Source of the DNA: Treponema sp.
Lineage (GTDB): Bacteria > Spirochaetota > Spirochaetia > Treponematales > Treponemataceae
Direction of reading: 5' to 3'
DNA: 45,038 nucleotides
Assembly (NCBI GenBank): GCA_024691105.1
Contig: JAILNY010000085.1
Location: 1-45,038 of the forward strand
Under the pieces are notes generated by a model, which was given only the letters and a program-made list of their open reading frames with translations, made no database searches and was not told the origin of the DNA. This document shows positions 40,949-45,038 of the stretch, one piece after another. Made by a program: the position numbers and the translations under genes. The stretch's first letter is position 1, and each line of letters starts with the position of its first letter.

Positions 40949-41003
40949 GCTCCTTCTTCCCACCGCGCTGATTACCAGACATAACGCGCTTAGAAGAAAG
41001 AGC
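40949..41003 (-). promoter_or_regulatory. Hairpin sequestering the ribosome binding site of the sigma-like gene
   Basis: On the minus strand GCTCTTTCTTC (40993-41003) pairs over 11 bp, one wobble, with GAAGAAGGAGC (40949-40959), which holds the Shine-Dalgarno AAGGAG 5 nt before the ATG. The 33-nt loop has two GCGCG blocks that can pair further. Confidence 0.6.
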
Positions 41004-41026
41004 AATTTTTGTGCCAAGTTTGAAGA

Positions 41027-42016
41027 TTATTTTAAAACTCTTGAAAATTCTTTTACGATTTCAGGAATTAAAGTTTCAAGCTTTCCGTCTTTACTCATGC
41101 CAGAGGCATTTTTATGACCGCCGCCGCCAAACTTTGCTGCAATCGCACTTACATCAACAGCATCGCGGCTTCTAAAGCCTGCCGTACATGAATTGTCTGT
41201 TTCCTGGCGTGCAAAAACAACGGCTTCCACACCTTCGCAGGAAAGAAGTGCCTGATACAGCATGTCAGAGTCGCGGCCTTCCTGACCGTATTTTTTTGTT
41301 TCTTCCATTGTTTCGTAGGCAACGACAAGTTTACCGTTGCAGTATCGTTCTGCATGTCCGAGTGTTGTTCCTAAAAGTTTACGGGTAGAATAGGGTTTTC
41401 CGCCTGTGATTCTGTCGTACATCTTGTTAGGATTTGCTCCGGCTTTTACAAGGCGTGCGGTCAGTTCAAAGACGTTGGCTGAGTCTTCGCGCAGAAATCG
41501 GAAAAAGCCTGTGTCTGTACTCAGACCAAAGAACAATGTGTCGGCAACCTTTGGAGTAATAGCGCCTGCAAGAGATTCGTAGAACATCTGAACAAGACAG
41601 CAGGCTGCAGGGCTTGTAGAATCAATGACGGCATAGGCACCTTCAAATGCAGCAGATGTCTTATGATGGTCAATGATAAAGGTATCAAAGCCCTTTGCGT
41701 CTCCGATTTCACCAAGGCGCGAAAGCTCGGAACAGTCTACAATGATAAGACCTGTTTCGTCTCTTTCCTGCTGTGACAGAAAAGGAATTTCTGAGACTGT
41801 GTACTGTTCAAATTCTTTAATCTCAGGACGCTTAAAAGGTCCTGCGTTTACGATTGTGAATTGTTTGTTAAAGTGTTGTAAAATATAAGAAACCCCGAGG
41901 CAGGATGAAAGACAGTCGCCGTCGGGATCCTTGTGGCCTGTGATAATAAAATTTTCGTGCCGTTTAATAAACGACTCAAAAGCTTTTATCTGTTCCTCTG
42001 TTAATGCATCAATCAT
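41027..42016 (-). CDS. nrnA: DHH/DHHA1 phosphoesterase (NrnA-like oligoribonuclease/pAp phosphatase)
   Basis: The 329-residue enzyme has GHKDPDGDCLSS (27-38), VDCSELSRLGE, IIDHHKTS (the DHH motif) and the C-terminal DHHA1 motif GGGGHKNASG. NrnA-type enzymes degrade short RNA oligomers and pAp, and relatives cleave linear dinucleotides from c-di-GMP or c-di-AMP turnover. The length is normal. It follows the secreted-protein gene by 9 nt. Confidence 0.92.
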   Translation of the reverse strand: MIDALTEEQIKAFESFIKRHENFIITGHKDPDGDCLSSCLGVSYILQHFNKQFTIVNAGPFKRPEIKEFEQYTVSEIPFLSQQERDETGLIIVDCSELSRLGEIGDAKGFDTFIIDHHKTSAAFEGAYAVIDSTSPAACCLVQMFYESLAGAITPKVADTLFFGLSTDTGFFRFLREDSANVFELTARLVKAGANPNKMYDRITGGKPYSTRKLLGTTLGHAERYCNGKLVVAYETMEETKKYGQEGRDSDMLYQALLSCEGVEAVVFARQETDNSCTAGFRSRDAVDVSAIAAKFGGGGHKNASGMSKDGKLETLIPEIVKEFSRVLK

Positions 42017-42025
42017 AAAACAAGT

Positions 42026-42451
42026 TTAGCGCAGTTCAAGTTCTAGTGAACCTGGGTCTGATGAGTCAACATGATTAGCATTAGCAACGCCCCATACAGC
42101 ATTTAACTTGTTTGTAGGGATTGTAAGAATTACCTTGAGGAATTTGTTATCTTTTTTTACGATAGTGATAAATGGAGACATCTTTGGTGGAAGTTCTCTG
42201 ATAGAGAGCTTTCTTGGTGTGTCCTTCTGCCATTTAGCCCATTTCTTTGGGATTGTCAAAGTTCCAATTTTTGCACCGTTCTTTCCATAAAGAACAACAT
42301 AAGCATCTGAAGAATCAAGCACTTTATATATAGGAGCTGTCTGATAAGTAATATCTGCTTTTGTGTGTCCGCCTTTATTTTCCTGAGCGAAAGCTGAAAG
42401 CGAGAGTACTGCACATACAACTGCAAAAAGAAGTCCTTTCTTAAAGTTCAT
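42026..42451 (-). CDS. Unknown secreted protein
   Basis: The 141-residue protein has a signal peptide (MNFKKGLLFAVVCAVLSLSAFA, cut before QEN) and a mature part of about 119 residues rich in strands and Lys (IPKKWAKWQKDTPRKL, IVKKDNKFLKVILTIP). No lipobox and no cysteine in the mature part. I do not recognise a domain; a small periplasmic beta-sandwich is likely. AGGAGG precedes the ATG, and a good promoter lies upstream; nrnA is probably cotranscribed. Confidence 0.7.
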   Translation of the reverse strand: MNFKKGLLFAVVCAVLSLSAFAQENKGGHTKADITYQTAPIYKVLDSSDAYVVLYGKNGAKIGTLTIPKKWAKWQKDTPRKLSIRELPPKMSPFITIVKKDNKFLKVILTIPTNKLNAVWGVANANHVDSSDPGSLELELR

Positions 42452-42478
42452 ATAAAACCTCCTGTTGTGATGTCTACT

Positions 42479-42507
42479 ATTATAAAGCCTTTAACCGGCT
42501 CTGTAAA
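42479..42507 (-). promoter_or_regulatory. Promoter of the secreted-protein/nrnA operon
   Basis: On the minus strand TTTACA (42502-42507) and TATAAT (42479-42484) with a 17-nt spacer; leader of about 20 nt with AGGAGG. Confidence 0.75.
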
Positions 42508-42567
42508 GCATTTTTATTTTTTCTGCTAGAATGCAATTGTGTGCGTGGTAAACAAGTGAGGTTAATT

Positions 42568-43179
42568 ATGTATTATGGTTACATAAGGGTATCTACGGAC
42601 AGGCAGACAGTAGAAAACCAGCGCTTTGAGATAAATTCATACTGTCAGAAAATGGGAATAAAAATAGACAGGTGGATTGAAGAGAAAATAAGCGGAACAA
42701 AGACTCCTGATAAAAGAAGGCTCGGGGATTTATTAAAATGCGTTGAGCACGGGGATAAAATTATCTGTTCTGAATTAAGCAGACTTGGAAGAAATTTATT
42801 TATGATTATGTCAATTTTAAATCTCCTTATGGAAAAGGGTGCTGTAGTTTATACAATAAAGGACAGGTATGTTCTTGGAGATGATATTCAGTCAAAGGTA
42901 CTGGCTTTTGCGTTTGGACTTAGTGCTGAAATTGAACGGAACCTGATAAGCCAGAGGACTGCGGAGGCTTTGCGGATGAGGCGGAATATCGGAAAAAAAC
43001 TCGGGCGGCCAAAAGGACAGGCGCAGAAGGTAAAATTGTCCTGCAAGAGGGAACTTACGCAGGAACTTCTGGCGCTTAGAATTCCTAAGGCAAAGATTGC
43101 CAGGATTATGGGCGTTACAGTTCAGACCTTGTATAACTTTATCGACAGGGACAAGTTGTTTGTCCCCGATGTATATTGA
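42568..43179 (+). CDS. Serine recombinase of the Mpi / invertase-resolvase type
   Basis: The 203-residue recombinase starts MYYGYIRVSTDRQTVENQRFEI with the nucleophile Ser9. The conserved ELSRLGRNLFMIMSILNLL, VLAFAFGLSAEIERNLISQRTAEAL and GRPKG segments follow, and the C-terminal HTH (KAKIARIMGVTVQTLYNFI) binds DNA. It resembles Mpi, the global DNA invertase of Bacteroides fragilis (from memory), more than Tn3 resolvase, so it may invert promoters. ATG 42568 follows GAGG; an in-frame GTG at 42541 is the other option. It stands alone, possibly acquired by transfer. No clear invertible segment adjoins it. Confidence 0.85.
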   Translation: MYYGYIRVSTDRQTVENQRFEINSYCQKMGIKIDRWIEEKISGTKTPDKRRLGDLLKCVEHGDKIICSELSRLGRNLFMIMSILNLLMEKGAVVYTIKDRYVLGDDIQSKVLAFAFGLSAEIERNLISQRTAEALRMRRNIGKKLGRPKGQAQKVKLSCKRELTQELLALRIPKAKIARIMGVTVQTLYNFIDRDKLFVPDVY

Positions 43180-43361
43180 GAAAAGAATTTTATTCACTTA
43201 GAAAAAGAAATGTATTTGAAAGATAAATGAAATGAAAAAGTGAATGAAATTTCAGAAATATTCCTGAATAACAACGATAATATGTCCCGTTTGTTTTTAC
43301 GAATTCTTTTATGAAAAATTACCGGAACGCACACAGACTGATAAAGACTTAAACGGGATTT

Positions 43362-43802
43362 TTAAATGTCTGAATTAAAGTTTTGGCAGATTTTATTCAG
43401 GAGTGAAGAGAGTTTTTGAATTTCTAAGTCAGAAAAGGATTTAAAAAATTTATTTTTTAAGTTGTCAGAAATTTCTTTTGTAAGCTTGTTGTATTCTTTT
43501 CCTTCATCTGTAAGCTCAATATATTTCATTCTGCTGTCAGTTTCTGAAACCTGGGATTTTACAAGAGAGAGGTTTTCTAGCTTTCTGATAAGGACTGTCG
43601 TTGTTGATTTGTCACGGTTTATTTTTTTTGAAATTTCCTGCATCGAAAGTTTTTGTTCCTGCGAGAGAAGAAATAAAATATAGCCATGACTTGAAGCAAG
43701 ATTTGGAAGACCTTTCTTGTTAAGTTCCCTGCGTAAATATTCTGCGCATTCAGAATGAATATGAGAAATTTGCGAAATTATGTTTGTATTTAAAAAGTCC
43801 AC
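43362..43802 (-). CDS. MarR-family transcription regulator
   Basis: The 146-residue protein has the MarR winged helix: LSMQEISKKINRDKSTTTVLIRKLENLSLVKSQVSETDSRMKYIELTDEGKEYN. It starts at GTG (43802), 5 nt after an extended -10 TGC-TATAAT, so the mRNA probably begins at the start codon. It is divergent from the membrane protein gene across 37 nt and may control it and itself. The inducing ligand is unknown. Confidence 0.9.
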   Translation of the reverse strand: MDFLNTNIISQISHIHSECAEYLRRELNKKGLPNLASSHGYILFLLSQEQKLSMQEISKKINRDKSTTTVLIRKLENLSLVKSQVSETDSRMKYIELTDEGKEYNKLTKEISDNLKNKFFKSFSDLEIQKLSSLLNKICQNFNSDI

Positions 43803-43807
43803 AATTG

Positions 43808-43816
43808 ATTATAGCA
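43808..43816 (-). promoter_or_regulatory. Extended -10 promoter of the MarR gene
   Basis: TGC-TATAAT on the minus strand (43808-43816), with a weak TTCATT 17 nt upstream. Expected +1 is about 43801, inside the GTG codon. Confidence 0.5.
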
Positions 43817-43839
43817 TAAAAAAAGGTTAAAATGAAATT

Positions 43840-44649
43840 ATGATTTGGTTTTTTATTAAAAAAAATTTTTTTGACGGATGGGAAAATATAATTAATATTT
43901 TAATTCCCAATCTTTTGACAATCGGATTATTGCTTATAGGCGCTGCAGGTTTTTGTTTTATCTATATGGCAAATCCACTGGCAGTCTTTTTAATTTATCT
44001 TATGTGCCTTGTTATAATTGCTTTGATTATTGTTTTTGTTTCGGCGTTTGCAAAAAATGCTCTGGCAATTGCAAATTTTGAAACTGCAACTTTAGGCGGA
44101 TATTTTTCTGAGATAGGAAATGCTTTTAAAGAGAATATTAAATTTGCCTTTATGGTTTCGTTTATAATTGTAAGTGCTGTAATTGGTGTTCCGCTTTATA
44201 TTAATATGAACAGTTTTTACGGCGTAATGCTTGGAATGATTCTTTTATTATTCGCAATTCTTATGATGCTTGCTTTTCAGTGGTATATTCCTCTTAAGGT
44301 TTTGCTTGGCGGTGATTTTAAAAAGACAATAAAAAAATGTTTTATTATTTTATTTGATAATTTTGGCTTTTCAATTTTTATGGCCTTGTATTCGATTGTG
44401 CTTACAGCGCTTTCTGTCTTTTTGCTTTTGACACTTCCTGGTTTTAACGGAGTTTTACTGGCTCAGGTTAATGCACTTCGTTTGAGAATGTATAAGTACG
44501 ACTGGCTTGATCAGCACCCTGATAGAAAATCAGAAAAAAAGCGAAAGAGTATTCCGTGGGAAGCGCTTTTAAAAGAAGACGAAGCAGTGCTTGGAAAAAA
44601 ATCGATTAAGAGTCTTTTTATGCCATGGAAGGCTGAACACGAGGATTAG
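43840..44649 (+). CDS. Six-helix membrane protein, unknown function
   Basis: The 269-residue protein has about six hydrophobic helices (near 20-45, 47-70, 100-120, 126-150, 170-210) and a basic cytoplasmic tail of about 60 residues with KSEKKRKS. The layout resembles YesL/DUF-type membrane proteins that often accompany regulators. No catalytic motif is seen. AAAGG precedes an ATG pair at 43831 and 43840. Divergent from marR, suggesting MarR control. Confidence 0.65.
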   Translation: MIWFFIKKNFFDGWENIINILIPNLLTIGLLLIGAAGFCFIYMANPLAVFLIYLMCLVIIALIIVFVSAFAKNALAIANFETATLGGYFSEIGNAFKENIKFAFMVSFIIVSAVIGVPLYINMNSFYGVMLGMILLLFAILMMLAFQWYIPLKVLLGGDFKKTIKKCFIILFDNFGFSIFMALYSIVLTALSVFLLLTLPGFNGVLLAQVNALRLRMYKYDWLDQHPDRKSEKKRKSIPWEALLKEDEAVLGKKSIKSLFMPWKAEHED

Positions 44650-45038
44650 AGGGGAAGTTTACTGATTTGCTCAATTGTAAGACCTGTTATTTTTGAAACC
44701 TGCTCGAGGGTCAAATTTAGGGAAAGGGCATTTTTAGCATCTTCAATGGCTTTCTGCTTAACTCCGGCTTCCTTCCCGTCGGCAAATGCTTCTTCCTGTT
44801 TAACGGCAATGTCCATTTTGTAATCATATTTTGCACACAGCATGTTTATGACCTCCCGCGATTTTCGGTCCAGGTAATCCGTAAGGATTCCCTGTGCCAT
44901 CGCTTTTTCGATTGCCTTTTTAAATGAGTATCTTGGGAAACGTTTATTGTAAGTCTGTTCGACAATTTCGATAAACTGGCAATACTGTTTAAGGATATCA
45001 CAGTTTTTTGCAATCGGCAATAATCGGGAGTCTGAACA
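44646..45038 (-). CDS. C-terminal part of an Rpn / PD-(D/E)XK nuclease-family protein (5' partial)
   Basis: The frame is open to the right edge of the window, so the start is missing; a TTG at 45020 is probably internal. About 130 residues remain, with KAIEKAMAQGILTDYLDRKSREVINML and the tail SLNLTLEQVSKITGLTIEQISKL, the recurrent C-terminus of Rpn (recombination-promoting nuclease, YhgA-like transposase) proteins. The nuclease core lies outside. The frame ends 3 nt inside the convergent membrane protein gene. Confidence 0.75.
   Translation of the reverse strand, partial: CSDSRLLPIAKNCDILKQYCQFIEIVEQTYNKRFPRYSFKKAIEKAMAQGILTDYLDRKSREVINMLCAKYDYKMDIAVKQEEAFADGKEAGVKQKAIEDAKNALSLNLTLEQVSKITGLTIEQISKLPL

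Noticed and set aside
42541..42567. GTG 42541 as start of the recombinase
   Set aside because: It would add nine residues before the conserved YGYIRVS start; ATG 42568 has GAGG at good distance. TAGAAT at 42527 does leave GTG possible, so this is only a preference.
44646..45038. Complete small gene starting at TTG 45020
   Set aside because: The frame continues open to the window edge and the protein matches only the C-terminal part of Rpn-type proteins, so it is treated as 5' partial.

Overview
The window looks like chromosomal DNA of a spirochaete of the genus Treponema, probably a host-associated (gut or rumen) species. The evidence is a periplasmic-flagellum gene set (FlgN, FlgK, FlgL, FliW, CsrA, FliD, FlaG and two FlaB flagellins), a UPF0164 outer-membrane protein, several Treponema-type proteins of unknown function, AT-rich codon use and sigma-28-like flagellar promoters. 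The genus is inferred from protein families; no rRNA gene is present.

Layout. 1-9.6 kb: the tail of an unknown gene, a UPF0164 beta-barrel protein (minus strand), then a large secreted TPR protein that appears to start at ATT and a 1569-residue membrane sensor phosphatase (beta-propeller, HAMP, SpoIIE/PP2C). 9.5-10.6 kb: an accessory patch with a very small secreted peptide, an acidic repeat peptide, an orphan MNT nucleotidyltransferase whose expected HEPN partner is reduced to seven codons, and directly after it a compact cassette resembling a type I toxin-antitoxin locus (41-residue membrane peptide on the minus strand, convergent small RNA on the plus strand). 10.6-12.6 kb: 2-isopropylmalate synthase behind what reads as a complete leucine attenuator (leader peptide with five consecutive Leu codons, antiterminator, terminator). 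12.7-19.5 kb: a degenerate M16-like lipoprotein, a biotin-dependent carboxyltransferase subunit, an unknown membrane protein, tRNA-Leu, a DUF554 protein and a PfkB sugar kinase. 19.5-26 kb: an operon of an HD-GYP protein followed by a five-gene peptide ABC transporter. 26.1-26.5 kb: tRNA-His, tRNA-Arg, tRNA-Lys.

26.6-39.2 kb is the motility block. A sigma-28-like promoter drives flgN-flgK-flgL-fliW-csrA on the plus strand; on the minus strand lie two flaB genes, flaG, fliD, an unknown gene and a PilZ protein, followed by tsaE/tsaB under their own promoter. The flaB leader at 38.9 kb carries two hairpins with GGA loops, one covering the ribosome binding site, which is what a CsrA-controlled flagellin mRNA should look like; the csrA-fliW pair is in the same window. 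39.2-45 kb: rdgB, an 18-bp tandem repeat, a sigma-70-like protein whose ribosome binding site is buried in a hairpin, a DHH phosphoesterase, a secreted protein, an Mpi-like serine recombinase, a MarR regulator divergent from a membrane protein, and the end of an Rpn-type nuclease.

A theme across the window is leaderless or near-leaderless transcription: at least six genes have a recognisable -10 box about 5-8 nt before the start codon, so the predicted first base falls on or next to the start codon. All functions come from reading the sequence alone; no database search or folding program was run.
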